A stretch of 48,941 nucleotides of DNA from Sulfitobacter sediminilitoris (GTDB lineage: Bacteria; Pseudomonadota; Alphaproteobacteria; Rhodobacterales; Rhodobacteraceae), in contig NZ_JAABNT010000021.1 of the NCBI RefSeq assembly GCF_010667575.1, positions 1-48,941 of the forward strand, in the 5' to 3' direction. The notes beneath the pieces are model-generated. The model was not told the DNA's origin. It did no database searches and worked only from the letters and a program-made list of their open reading frames with translations. This document shows, piece by piece, positions 8,775 to 18,900 of this stretch. Within the stretch, counting starts at the first letter, position 1. Every line of letters starts with the position of its first letter. A program made the position numbers and the translations under genes.

Positions 8775-10744
8775 GCATTCCTCCGGTTCATGCGGTTTTC
8801 AATCAGGTCATCAACCACTGATGGATCGGCGAGGGTCGAGGTGTCACCCAGGGCACCGAAATCGTCCTCGGCGATCTTGCGCAGGATGCGGCGCATGATC
8901 TTGCCTGAGCGTGTCTTGGGCAGGCCGGGGGCCCATTGAATGAGGTCGGGTTTGGCGATGGGGCCGATCTCCGTGCGGACCCATGTCTCCAGCTCCTTGC
9001 GCAGTTCGTCGGAAGGTTCCTCGCCATTCATCAGGGTCACATAGGCATAGATGCCTTGCCCTTTGACGTCATGCGGGTAGCCGACCACGGCGCTCTCGGC
9101 GACCTTGGCATGGGCAACCAGTGCGCTTTCCACTTCCGCCGTGCCCATCCGGTGGCCAGAGACGTTGATCACGTCGTCCACGCGCCCGGTTATCCAGTAA
9201 TCGCCATCCTCATCCCGGCGGCAACCGTCACCCGAGAAATAATAGCCCTTGTAGTCGCTGAAATAGGTCTTCTCGAACCGCTCGTGATCGCCCCAGACGG
9301 TGCGCATCTGGCCCGGCCAGCTGCCCGCGATGCACAGCACACCCTCGACACCGTTGCCTTCGACAACTTCACCGCTGGTGGGTTCCAGCACCACGGGCTG
9401 CACGCCAAAGAAGGGCTGCTGTGCCGCACCGGGTTTCAGGGTTGTGGCACCGGGTAGGGGGGTCAGCATGTGCCCACCCGTTTCGGTCTGCCAGAAGGTA
9501 TCGACGATGGGGCATTTGCCCTTGCCGACCACCTCGTTGTACCAGTTCCAGGCTTCTGGATTGATCGGCTCTCCGACTGAACCCAAAAGACGCAGATCGC
9601 TGAGATCATGCTTTTCCACCCACTCGTTCCCTGCGCCCATCAGCGCGCGGATCGCTGTCGGAGCGGTGTAAAACTGGTTGACCTTGTGCTTGGCACAGAC
9701 TTCCCAGAACCGGCCTGCGTCGGGAAAGGTCGGGACCCCTTCGAACATGATCGTGGTCGCTCCGTTGGCGAGGGGGCCGTAGACGATATAGCTGTGGCCG
9801 GTGACCCAGCCGACGTCCGCCGTACACCAGAACACGTCGCCATCTTGATAATCGAATACGATCTCATGGGTCATGGAGGCATACACCAGATAGCCACCGG
9901 ATGTGTGCACCACCCCCTTGGGCTGGCCGGTGGAGCCGGAAGTGTAGAGGATGAACAGCGGGTCTTCGGCGTTCATCTCCGCAGGTGCGCACTCTGCCGA
10001 AGCGTCGGCCATCAGCGCATTGCAATCATAGTCACGGTCGGTCCAAGTTGTCTGACCGCCCGTCCGTTTCACCACCAGACACTTCACGCTGTCTTTGCAA
10101 TGCAGCAGCGCAGCATCGGTGTTGGATTTCAAAGGCGTTTCTCGTCCGCCCCGGGGCGCGTGATCTGCGGTGATGACGACCTTGGCGTCACAACCGTTGA
10201 TACGCGCCCCTAAGGCGTCCGGGGAGAAACCGGCGAAAACGATGGAATGAATGGCGCCGATCCGGGCACAGGCCAGCATGGCATAGGCGGCTTCGGGGAT
10301 CATCGGCAGGTAGATCACGACCCGGTCGCCCTTTTCGACACCGAGCTCCTTCAGAACATTCGCCATCTTGCAAACCGAAGCGTGCAGATCGCGGTAGGTG
10401 ATGTGCTGGGCGTCCTCTTTGGAGGGGTCGTCCGGTTCCCAGATAATTGCGGTCTGATCAGCGCGCGTCTCAAGGTGGCGGTCAATGCAGTTGGCGCTGA
10501 CGTTCAGCGTGCCGTCCTCAAACCAGCGGATATCGATGTTGCCCGGTTCAAACGATGTGTTCTTTACCTTTGTGAAGGGTGTCATCCAATCAACGCGCTT
10601 GCCTTGGTCAGCCCAGAATGTTTCTGGGTCAGATACGGATGCTGCGTACATCTGCGCGTAATCATCCGCCGTCACATGCGCGCGCTTGACGGTTTCAGCG
10701 GACGGCGGAAAGGCCGCCAGTTTTGGCTGGTTTTGAGTGTTCAT
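8771..10744 (-). CDS. acs: Acetyl-CoA synthetase (AMP-forming)
   Basis: 657 residues, the usual length. It activates acetate with ATP and CoA to acetyl-CoA, AMP and PPi through an acetyl-adenylate. Key motifs: the phosphate-binding loop [42 protein letters not shown], and the C-terminal [11 protein letters not shown] whose Lys is the conserved catalytic residue and, in many bacteria, the acetylation switch. The start at 10744 is supported by GTGAGGAGGG 6 nt upstream; a longer reading to 10834 has no ribosome site. First gene of a seven-gene operon with adenylate kinase, symporter subunits, regulator, membrane protein and exonuclease. A long AT-rich promoter region lies upstream, shared with the divergent 11208 gene. 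Confidence 0.97.
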   Translation of the reverse strand: MNTQNQPKLAAFPPSAETVKRAHVTADDYAQMYAASVSDPETFWADQGKRVDWMTPFTKVKNTSFEPGNIDIRWFEDGTLNVSANCIDRHLETRADQTAIIWEPDDPSKEDAQHITYRDLHASVCKMANVLKELGVEKGDRVVIYLPMIPEAAYAMLACARIGAIHSIVFAGFSPDALGARINGCDAKVVITADHAPRGGRETPLKSNTDAALLHCKDSVKCLVVKRTGGQTTWTDRDYDCNALMADASAECAPAEMNAEDPLFILYTSGSTGQPKGVVHTSGGYLVYASMTHEIVFDYQDGDVFWCTADVGWVTGHSYIVYGPLANGATTIMFEGVPTFPDAGRFWEVCAKHKVNQFYTAPTAIRALMGAGNEWVEKHDLSDLRLLGSVGEPINPEAWNWYNEVVGKGKCPIVDTFWQTETGGHMLTPLPGATTLKPGAAQQPFFGVQPVVLEPTSGEVVEGNGVEGVLCIAGSWPGQMRTVWGDHERFEKTYFSDYKGYYFSGDGCRRDEDGDYWITGRVDDVINVSGHRMGTAEVESALVAHAKVAESAVVGYPHDVKGQGIYAYVTLMNGEEPSDELRKELETWVRTEIGPIAKPDLIQWAPGLPKTRSGKIMRRILRKIAEDDFGALGDTSTLADPSVVDDLIENRMNRRNA

Positions 10745-11207
10745 TGTATCCCTCCTCACGAAACACCCGGCAAATCTGACAAGATTGGGGCTGGTGTTTC
10801 TCTGGGGGGACCATACGCCTAATGGTAAACGCAAAACATTGGGCGCTGTGTTCGTTCGATTTTTTTGTAAAATGATTTCTAAAATTCCCCCTAATTTCGT
10901 AAATTTTTTGTCAAGTGACGGTATTGCCTTAACTTTTTACTGCGGGAGCATTTCGACGGGGTGATGCGACGGTATACCTTTGCATACTGTTAGCGCTACA
11001 ACTCTTCCGGGATCAGCAGAGACTTGCCAAACCTGTCGCGCCTCGAAACGGCGGATAGGCGAATCGAAGGGATCAATATCAGGTGAACTTTAGGTGAGCG
11101 CGAACCCGCCCGTGGCCAGAGCGGGCCGAAAGACTTGTTTGAAACAGGCCTTTAACCTACGCTTTCGGCGAGAGGTTTTACTCTCGGTCATTCAAGGGGC
11201 GCGCACC
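10745..11207. other. Divergent intergenic region between acs and the double-ADC gene
   Basis: A 463-nt stretch without a convincing gene. It contains an AT-rich block at about 10855-10940, unlike the GC-rich surroundings, and must hold promoters for both the acs operon and the gene at 11208. I could not assign -35/-10 elements with confidence. A LacI-like palindrome lies at 10988. An in-frame GTG at 11094 could extend the 11208 gene by 38 residues, but the ATG at 11208 has the better ribosome site. Confidence 0.5.
10988..11001. promoter_or_regulatory. LacI/GalR-like operator half-palindrome
   Basis: TGTTAGCGCTACAA contains the 8-bp palindrome TAGCGCTA and resembles the TGTTAGCGCTAACA operator of many LacI/GalR-family repressors, differing at the right end. 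It lies between divergent acs and the double-ADC gene. No LacI-family gene is present in the window, so the regulator would be encoded elsewhere. Weak, single-site evidence. Confidence 0.3.
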
Positions 11208-14200
11208 ATGTCTGCCATTCCCTACAATACGGCCCGTGGCGCGGCCAGTTCGCTTCAGATGTCGCCGCCCTTTGCGTTCAGCGATGTGACGATGTCGGTC
11301 TTTCCGCTGCGCGCCAGCCTGTCCCGGCTTGAGACGTTCTGTAACAACTACCTCAACCAGGCGCCGCATCTGGTGCAGTTCAAACCGTTCATTCCGTTCG
11401 TCTATCTGGTCATTCTTGATTATGGCCGCATGTCGCTGCAAGCGGCCAACATGGGCTGGGTTTCGCAGCGCGAGGTGGCCTTTGGCATCCCGCTGCGCTG
11501 GCTGAACATGACGCCAGATGGCGCTGAATTTCACGATTGGGCTTTCACCTCGCCTTTCATCTTTGTTGACAATGAAATGTCGATGAGCACCGGGCGGGAG
11601 GTTTATGGCTGGCCCAAGCTGCTGGCGAAACTTGATCCGTCGGTCAGTGAATGGGTAAGAGACCCCCACGGCGCCCGGCGCGTCTTTCAGGTCAGCACCA
11701 AGCGCGCGGCGCATGCATACGCCGGAGAAGTGCAGGATTACCGGCCGTTTCTGTCCGTCTACCAAAACCGGGCGGCGGGGCTTTTCGATATTCCGCCCAG
11801 CATGGACACGATCACCAAGCCGATACAGCAGCTATCGAGCACGGTTGCCGGGTTCACACGGCTGGGTGCCGATCTGGCCAAGACATTTGCAGGGATCGCC
11901 AGTGATGGGATCACGGGAAGCCCGGTTTTGCCTGACTTTCTTGAGCAGGAAACCTTTCGCGCCCAATTGCAGCCCGAAAAGCTGAAGTCATGGATAAACC
12001 CAAAGGATTGGGTCTCCGGTGCGCGCGACATGCTGTGGTCGATGTTCCCACGGGCTTACGCGAACACGATCAATTTCAAACAGTTCCGAGATGCGGGCGA
12101 TCCGCATGCCACCTGCTATCAGGCGATCACCTCGGCCAAGATGCCAGTCAAGTCGATCGCACGCGGCGGTCTGCTGGGTCCGCAGAACATGCTGCTGGGT
12201 CAATTGGACGGTGGATTCCGGATTGATGTGCATAGCCTCGCCGGGTTGCCGATTGTTGAATCGCTGGGCCTTGAGGTGGCAGAAGAAAGAGAGGCCGATG
12301 GCACCTTGGTGTCGTCCCTGACACCGGTTTGCCCGCTTTGGATGCAAGTCGATATGACCTATGGGCTGGCGGATACTCTGGTCTGGCGGGGGCGCAAGGA
12401 CGGGTGGACAGCGGGCGCCTACATGGAGGCGCTGGCAAAAGAACGCGCGCGCAAGGACAAGGAGGCAGCAGACGTTCCCGCGCAAAGCGTAAAGCCGGAC
12501 GTCACAAGTCAGCGTGCGTCGCCACAAGAAGACTCCGCTCCATTGGGGCAAGACCAAGATGATGCCGAGGATGCCTTTGATCTGGACTACATCCGGACGA
12601 TGAATTTCTTCAATACCGCACGCGGTGCATCGGAGGCTGTGGGCGGGTCCTTTACCATGCCCAACGCATCAATCCGCGTGCTACCAGTCAAGGCGGATCA
12701 TGCGTCCCTGAACACCTTTGTCTCAGAATACCTGCACGTGGAAAAACACATGCGGTTCGAGGCTTGGGGCGACTTCGTCTACTTGATCATCTGCGATTTC
12801 GATCAGATGAACTCGACCTTGAATGCGGTTGCCAAGCGGCGCGCGCGAGAGATTAATCTGGCTGTGCCTGTCAAATGCTACGATTGGTTTGATGACAAGG
12901 ATTATCAAGAGTATGACCAAGGTGATCCGCGTCTCATGGCGGAGAAGGGGTGTCGCCATCTTGTGACCACCGGATTTGTTTCAGCGTTTTCCTTTGTTGA
13001 TGACACAGGCACCGCGATCACGGCGAGCGAGGTCGCAGGCATCCCGACAATGGGGTCGAAGATCAGATCACCCGAGAACGACTGGCTTAGCATCGATATG
13101 AGTCAAGACCGGGCCAAGCGGGATATTCTGGATATGACTGCCGAGGTGTTGCCCGCGCTGATGAGCGGTGCGCAGGCACAGGAAAGGTCGATCATCCAGC
13201 TTCATAGCCACACGCCGCCCAAGACCCAAGTGCATGAAACACAGCACGAGTCCGTTAATAGTTGGGTGAGTCTGCTGGCAGATGACCTCAAGGAAAAGAA
13301 TGCGCAAAAGGACGAGGGTGAGCCCTTGGCCCTTGGTCAGGGTTTCGTGCTGCAACTGCTGGGGGGCGATCTGCCGATCAATCAGTTCTCACTCAAGCAG
13401 TTCCGAGATTCACGGCACACGCAGAATGCCTGCTATCAGGGGTTGGTCCAGCGCCGTCACCGCATACAGAAACTGGCCGATATGCGCGAGTTGGAAGAGC
13501 CTTTGCACGTGTCGATCACGGATTACCCGACGCAACCGATCACCGAACTTTTGGGGCTGAGACCCAAGTTTTCCTATCCGGGGCCCGACCGTGTTGTGAA
13601 AGTTTTTGAATCGTTGAGACCTTTCTCGATCAATGCAGACCTGGTCAGGGAAGCGGGCGACACCCTCTATGAACGTATCGGCACCAGCAAATGGCAAAGG
13701 GTCGACAGCGTCGAACAGGTATTCGGCTGGCGTCAAAGCGACAAGAGCCGGGCAATGGAAGTGGTCAGCAAAGCTGACGGGTTCGACGCAGATCACCCCG
13801 TTGAGTTGCGGTATCGGTGCAGGTTGCCGGGGCGGACCAAACCGTTCAATCTGCATTCCCGTAAAGTGTCCAAGGAGTTCCTGCTGGGAGGTTTCAGTGA
13901 CCATCTTGAGCGTGGCGAAGTATCTGAACTGGCAATACGCGAACGGTTTGCGACGGGCGCGGTTGCGGTGACTACCGACCCAGAATTGCTTGAGTCGATC
14001 TCGTCGGGTGAGGCGCTTGATATCGCTGCATTCAACGCGCAGGTCACGCGGGCAGGCAAGGCAAAAGAATATTGCCAATCGGAGGCCGCGAGTCTGATCT
14101 CAATCGTCAGTCCCGCGACCATAGCGGATACCGTCCTGTCGCGACAGTGGGGGCTGGCACCGGGCTCAAGACGTCGACACTACGATAAACCTGACTTCTG

Positions 14201-14933
14201 CGTCCCGGCTCAAACGGTGCCTAATCAGTTCACCGAAACGCTGTTCCCTCAAGCAGAGCGGCTCTACGGCTATTGGCCTCTGTCAAAGACCTATTTCAAA
14301 AGCGAGCTGAACCGCCGCTCTACCGAGGTGCTGAGCTTCAGGGCCGAGCTCTTTACCTTCGTCGGGTCAGTGGGTGCCTTTGTTGGTTTGAAAATCAACA
14401 TGAAAGGGGATCTGGAGGGAGCTGAGGCAGATTTGAGAGGGCACATCGCCAATATGCGCGAGCTGCTATCGTCCGGGGAAAAAAAGGACTTTGCCGAAGC
14501 AACCAGAGGTCTCCTGAAGTCGGAGGTCGAAACAGCCGAAAAGTATGCGCACCTTTACAATGCTTTCGCCGATACGGTGCTGCCTGAGGCGTTTCATGTG
14601 GGCACAGAATTCAGCCAGCAGGCCTTGTTGAACCGTGTGCTGGATCAGACCGTTCTGATCACCTCCGAAGACTGGGTGCGCACTGAGGCCGCGCTGCCCC
14701 GACTGATCAGGGCAGCCAGCGATCTGTTCGATGACAATCCTGATTATGAAACTGGCATTCAGGAGATGACAGACGCCTTCATGGAACGTGCCATACATAA
14801 CAAACAGGATATGGAAATGATGGAAGCGGCTTCTGCCGGGACTGCCAGCCAAACCGAATATTATCTCAAGTCGCCCGATACCGTTCTGAACAAGCGCCTA
14901 GCGCGGCTGGTGACTGGCGGGGTGCTGGAATAG
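11208..14933 (+). CDS. Large protein with two acetoacetate-decarboxylase-like halves, function unknown
   Basis: 1241 residues from the ATG at 11208 (AAGGGG 9 nt upstream). The first half has the acetoacetate decarboxylase (ADC) signature FIFVDNEMSMSTGREVYGWP followed by K137, the position of the Schiff-base lysine; the neighbouring second lysine of true ADCs is Leu here. The second half repeats the layout (NFFNTARGAS, IRVLPVKADHASLNTF, FVDDTGTAITASEVAGIP) but has T614 where the lysine should be. Both halves also share a KQFRD...CYQ block, so a unit of roughly 450 residues was duplicated and one copy lost the catalytic lysine. About 400 C-terminal residues are unfamiliar and mostly helical. 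No signal peptide. It converges on the SDR gene with 15 nt between stops and faces a prenyl synthase/flavoprotein operon. True decarboxylase activity is uncertain; ADC-fold proteins can also be aldolases or cyclases. Confidence 0.75.
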   Translation: MSAIPYNTARGAASSLQMSPPFAFSDVTMSVFPLRASLSRLETFCNNYLNQAPHLVQFKPFIPFVYLVILDYGRMSLQAANMGWVSQREVAFGIPLRWLNMTPDGAEFHDWAFTSPFIFVDNEMSMSTGREVYGWPKLLAKLDPSVSEWVRDPHGARRVFQVSTKRAAHAYAGEVQDYRPFLSVYQNRAAGLFDIPPSMDTITKPIQQLSSTVAGFTRLGADLAKTFAGIASDGITGSPVLPDFLEQETFRAQLQPEKLKSWINPKDWVSGARDMLWSMFPRAYANTINFKQFRDAGDPHATCYQAITSAKMPVKSIARGGLLGPQNMLLGQLDGGFRIDVHSLAGLPIVESLGLEVAEEREADGTLVSSLTPVCPLWMQVDMTYGLADTLVWRGRKDGWTAGAYMEALAKERARKDKEAADVPAQSVKPDVTSQRASPQEDSAPLGQDQDDAEDAFDLDYIRTMNFFNTARGASEAVGGSFTMPNASIRVLPVKADHASLNTFVSEYLHVEKHMRFEAWGDFVYLIICDFDQMNSTLNAVAKRRAREINLAVPVKCYDWFDDKDYQEYDQGDPRLMAEKGCRHLVTTGFVSAFSFVDDTGTAITASEVAGIPTMGSKIRSPENDWLSIDMSQDRAKRDILDMTAEVLPALMSGAQAQERSIIQLHSHTPPKTQVHETQHESVNSWVSLLADDLKEKNAQKDEGEPLALGQGFVLQLLGGDLPINQFSLKQFRDSRHTQNACYQGLVQRRHRIQKLADMRELEEPLHVSITDYPTQPITELLGLRPKFSYPGPDRVVKVFESLRPFSINADLVREAGDTLYERIGTSKWQRVDSVEQVFGWRQSDKSRAMEVVSKADGFDADHPVELRYRCRLPGRTKPFNLHSRKVSKEFLLGGFSDHLERGEVSELAIRERFATGAVAVTTDPELLESISSGEALDIAAFNAQVTRAGKAKEYCQSEAASLISIVSPATIADTVLSRQWGLAPGSRRRHYDKPDFCVPAQTVPNQFTETLFPQAERLYGYWPLSKTYFKSELNRRSTEVLSFRAELFTFVGSVGAFVGLKINMKGDLEGAEADLRGHIANMRELLSSGEKKDFAEATRGLLKSEVETAEKYAHLYNAFADTVLPEAFHVGTEFSQQALLNRVLDQTVLITSEDWVRTEAALPRLIRAASDLFDDNPDYETGIQEMTDAFMERAIHNKQDMEMMEAASAGTASQTEYYLKSPDTVLNKRLARLVTGGVLE

Positions 14934-14948
14934 CGGCTGGTCACCCGA

Positions 14949-15938
14949 TCAGCAGCGTCCGATCTGGCGGTACCAGTCGATGGCATCAATGAGCGTTTGC
15001 TCAAGCGGGCGAGGGCGGATGCCCAAGGCAATCTGTTCCTTGCTGAGCGCCATGTTCCGACCCGCAGCGGTCAAGAGTATCGGCAGGCTCGGCCAAGGGG
15101 TTCTGCGCCCCGCCAGTGCCGCAGCGCTTTCGGCCCAGTAGGCACTGGCAAGGCTTAGCAACAGGGGCGCGCGGAACGTTGGAGCCGGAACACCCGCCAA
15201 GGCGCAAATCTGACGTGTCAAAGCATCTATACTCAGATTATGCCCAAGCAACGGCACCTGCGGGAACGGCAAATTCTGCTGCACTATCGCGCTCAGATAT
15301 GACGCGACATCGCGCACATCAATCACGTTGACAGGATGGTTCAGTGTTCCGGCAACTTTGCCTCGCAGCAGCATTGGGACAAAACCTTGATCGGCCGGTT
15401 TCAGATCATAGGGGCCAAAGCAGGCAGCCGGGTTGATCACACACCCCTTCATTCCGGTGCGCAAGGCGTTCAGCATTTCCCGCTCGACCGTTTCCTTTAC
15501 CTCGAAATAGGGATGCATCCCACGAACGGTTGCAAGGCGCAATTTGTCCTGAATGCTGCCTGTCGCTGGAAGAGTTGTGAAAGAAGAGATGTGGATCAGG
15601 GCGGCGTGCCGTTCTTTGGCAAGGGCAATCAGGGTGCGCGCGCGTTGCCGTGCAGCAGCAACAACATGCGAACCACGAGCCCCATGCCGCCAAACCGGGT
15701 AGGGCGTTGCGGCATCAACAACAAGGCTGCAGTCTTGCATCCATGCCTCAAGGTTTGTGGTGTGGCTGTCGTCACCGGCAAGCTGCTGAACATCAACTCC
15801 CGCAAGGTTTGCGCGTGGCTCCGGTGAACGCCCGGATGCACGCACCTTAAACCCGTCACTGGCCAGTTGCCGCGCGATGGCGGCACCGATATGTCCTGTG
15901 CCGCCCAGAACCAGAACGCGCCTGCTGTCAGAGGGCAT
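14949..15938 (-). CDS. NAD(P)-dependent epimerase/dehydratase, extended SDR
   Basis: 329 residues. The N-terminal Rossmann motif GGTGHIG (about 12-18) binds NAD(P), VVDAATPYPVW follows, the catalytic Tyr-Lys pair is YFEVK near residue 145, and INPAACFGPYD is the typical extended-SDR block after it. This family includes nucleotide-sugar epimerases, dihydroflavonol-reductase-like enzymes and sterol dehydrogenases; the substrate cannot be read from sequence. It starts 6 nt after the cyclase stop, as last gene of the five-gene minus-strand operon with the prenyl synthase and flavoprotein, so it may modify the same isoprenoid-type product. Confidence 0.85.
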   Translation of the reverse strand: MPSDSRRVLVLGGTGHIGAAIARQLASDGFKVRASGRSPEPRANLAGVDVQQLAGDDSHTTNLEAWMQDCSLVVDAATPYPVWRHGARGSHVVAAARQRARTLIALAKERHAALIHISSFTTLPATGSIQDKLRLATVRGMHPYFEVKETVEREMLNALRTGMKGCVINPAACFGPYDLKPADQGFVPMLLRGKVAGTLNHPVNVIDVRDVASYLSAIVQQNLPFPQVPLLGHNLSIDALTRQICALAGVPAPTFRAPLLLSLASAYWAESAAALAGRRTPWPSLPILLTAAGRNMALSKEQIALGIRPRPLEQTLIDAIDWYRQIGRC

Positions 15939-15944
15939 CCAGTC

Positions 15945-18900
15945 TCAGCCCGCAAGTGCCGACAAAAGCGTTTTGGCCTGCGCGAGTTCGGCAAAGTCTT
16001 CCTTAGCCTCAATGACTGAAATTGCTTCCGTCAGCATCTCCCGCGCATCGCCACCGCGCCCTTGCTGGTGCAAAAGGTCGGCAAGGCTGTGGACGCACTG
16101 AAATGCGTGCAGGTGGATCCCGGCCCCTTTGGCAAACTCGATGCCCTCGCGATAGCACGCTTCTGCCAGGTCAGGCTGAGCGGGCTCCATCAGGTAGGCT
16201 TGTCCTTTCAATCGCAACAATGCTGCCTGATAAAAACTGTCCAGACCTGCTTCGGACAGCTCCAGCGCATAGTCCGCCGCCTTGATCGCATCGTCCCTGC
16301 GTCCTGCGCTGATCAGCGATGAAATCAGGTAACCCCGCCAATAGGTCTGGGGCGTCAGTTGACCGATCATGTCAAAGAAACCCAGGCTGGCGTTGATCAT
16401 CTCAATGCCTGTCTCCTGACCACTCTTCGCCATCGCCCAGCCCAGCCCGATCTGTCCCGCTGTAGCCCAGTAAGGATAGCCCTGCTTCATCGAGATATCG
16501 ATCACCTTAGGCGCAATTTCTGCCACGGCGGCAATGTCGCCCAATTCCTGCGCACGGCCCATCTGGAACGAGATGGAGCGCGTCTGCGCGTTCTTGTTAT
16601 TCAGATCGTTGGCCATCTTCGTCGCTCGGTCCAGATAGCTGCCCGAGACGTCAACCTGACCATAAAGCAGGTACACCCATTGCAGGTAGCACAGGGAAAA
16701 TTCGGCGAGATCATCCCCGAATTGTTCGACCAAAGGTCCATGCTGATCGTCTGAATAAAGCGCCACAGCGTGTTCAAAGTGATGTTGCGCCTCTTTCAGC
16801 TTGCCTTGAAAGAACATCGCGTTCCCGGCCGCGAAATGCGCGGCAATCGCCCAAGAGGTGACCGGTGATCTGCCAAAGGTCGCAAGCATTTCTTCAGCCA
16901 GCGCAATGGCTTCTTGCTTGTTGGAGCGTGAGGCGTTGACAGTGAACAGCCCGTAAAGGCACGAACAGTACATCGGGTTGTCGCCCAATGCGACGCAAAG
17001 CTCCCGCGCACGGGCGAAAGCATCATAGACATCGGGTGCCGCAAAGCCTCGCGTTGCCATCAGCGCGCCACCCAACAGCGCCTGCAACAGCACCTCCTGC
17101 GCATCCCTTTCCGGGGAGGCCGGAAGCTCTTTCAACAGATCAAGCGCGGCAAGGTAGTGGTTTGTCGCCTCGATCTGGCCTGCCCGAGATGTCGCACGTT
17201 GGCCTGCCGCAAGAAGGTACTGTATCGCTTCTGCGTACTGGCCAGATCCTGCAAAATGTCGCGCAAGTGTTTCTGGCTCTGTCTCGGCCAGTCCTGGCCT
17301 GTGTTCCAGCAGCAGTTCGGCGATGCGTGCATGCAGCTCTTTGCGCTGAGCGCGCAATAGGCCCTGATAGGCCGCGTGCTGCACCAAGGCGTGCCGGAAC
17401 AGCATCGTTTCATCCCCGTGATCATCCGCTGGAAAGATGATATTGGCGTCAACGGGTTCCTGTATGGCGGGGGCCAATCGCCGTTCGTCCATTTGCAGAA
17501 TTGGGCGCAACAGCGATAAATAAAACCGGCGGCCAAAGACAGCGGCAGTCTGCACGACGCTCTTGCCAAGTGACAGACGGTCAAGCCGTCCCCTTAGTGA
17601 GTCTTCCAAGGTGGATGGCAGCCTAATGTGACTGACCCCATCCGTATCGATCTGTTCGGCCGCTGACCGTGCAAGCTCTTCCACGAAAAGCGGCACGCCG
17701 TCGGCGTTTTCGATGATGTCATGCATCACCTCTGCCGGGCAGGCCTTGTCGCCCATCACGCGTTGGACGATTTCGCGGCTCTGCGTCGGGGTCAGTCGGT
17801 CAAGTGACAGATACGATACATGATCATAACCGTTCCAGCCCAGATCCAGCGGCGGACGGTGGGTCACAACAAGCAGCACGCGGTTGTTAGGTATGATGTC
17901 GGGAACTATCGCCGTGAGAAACTCAAGCGAAGTCGGATCGGCCCAGTGAGCGTCCTCGGCCAAAATCAGGACGGGGTGTTCACTGGCGTGGCGTAACAGC
18001 TGCGCCTGAAGTGCGGCAAAAGTCTCGAGCTTTTGCTGGGCTGCGGTCATGTCCAACGGTGGATAGGCATCGCCGACATCCACGGACAAAAGGTCTGCAA
18101 CCAGAGGTACCGCAAGCGGAGGGTCTTCTCCAACCAATGTTTTGATCTTTTCGAGGCGCTCAGAACTGCTGTCGTCCTCCTTGATCCCTGCGGCATGGGT
18201 CAATTGCGCAATGATTGGAAACATCGCGCTGTTTTCATAGAATGGCGCGCTGAAATATCGGATGTGGATGTGGTCGTCTTCCTGAACAAAGCTGCGCACC
18301 GCATCAAGGACGTAGGATTTGCCAATACCGGCGTCTCCCGAGATCACCGCGACGCGTCCGGTGCCGCCTTTGGCGTCTTCCCACAGTTGGCGTAGCGTCT
18401 GGATTTCTTCTTCGCGTCCGACCAATCCCTCGTGAGCAGCAGGCCCTTGATCATCAAGTCGGTCCGCAATGTCGAACATACCCGAAACGTTCCATATCTC
18501 GACCGGATCAGCAAAGCCTTTCAGCGCACGAGGGCCCATTGTCTCCAGGCGTGCAACCTTCTCAACCAAGCGTTTGGTGCCGTTGCTCAAGACTACGCTG
18601 TCGGTCTTGGCACAGTCTTGCAAGCGCGAGGCAAGGTTGAGCGCATCACCCACCACATTGCCCGGTTCTTCAACTGCGCCGCGCACGTACATTCGGCCCG
18701 TCGCAACCCCGATCCGAGAGTGCAATTGCAGCCCGTCGTCGAATGTCAGCGCCCTGACCGCATCAGACATTTCCAGCGCTGCACGTACGCAGCGTTCGGC
18801 GTCGTTCTCTTGGGCCTTCGGCAGGCCAAAGCACGCGATCACCCCGTCTCCTTGCGTACCAAGTGGCCTGCCGCCCCAAGCCTCGATGATCTTGTAGCAG

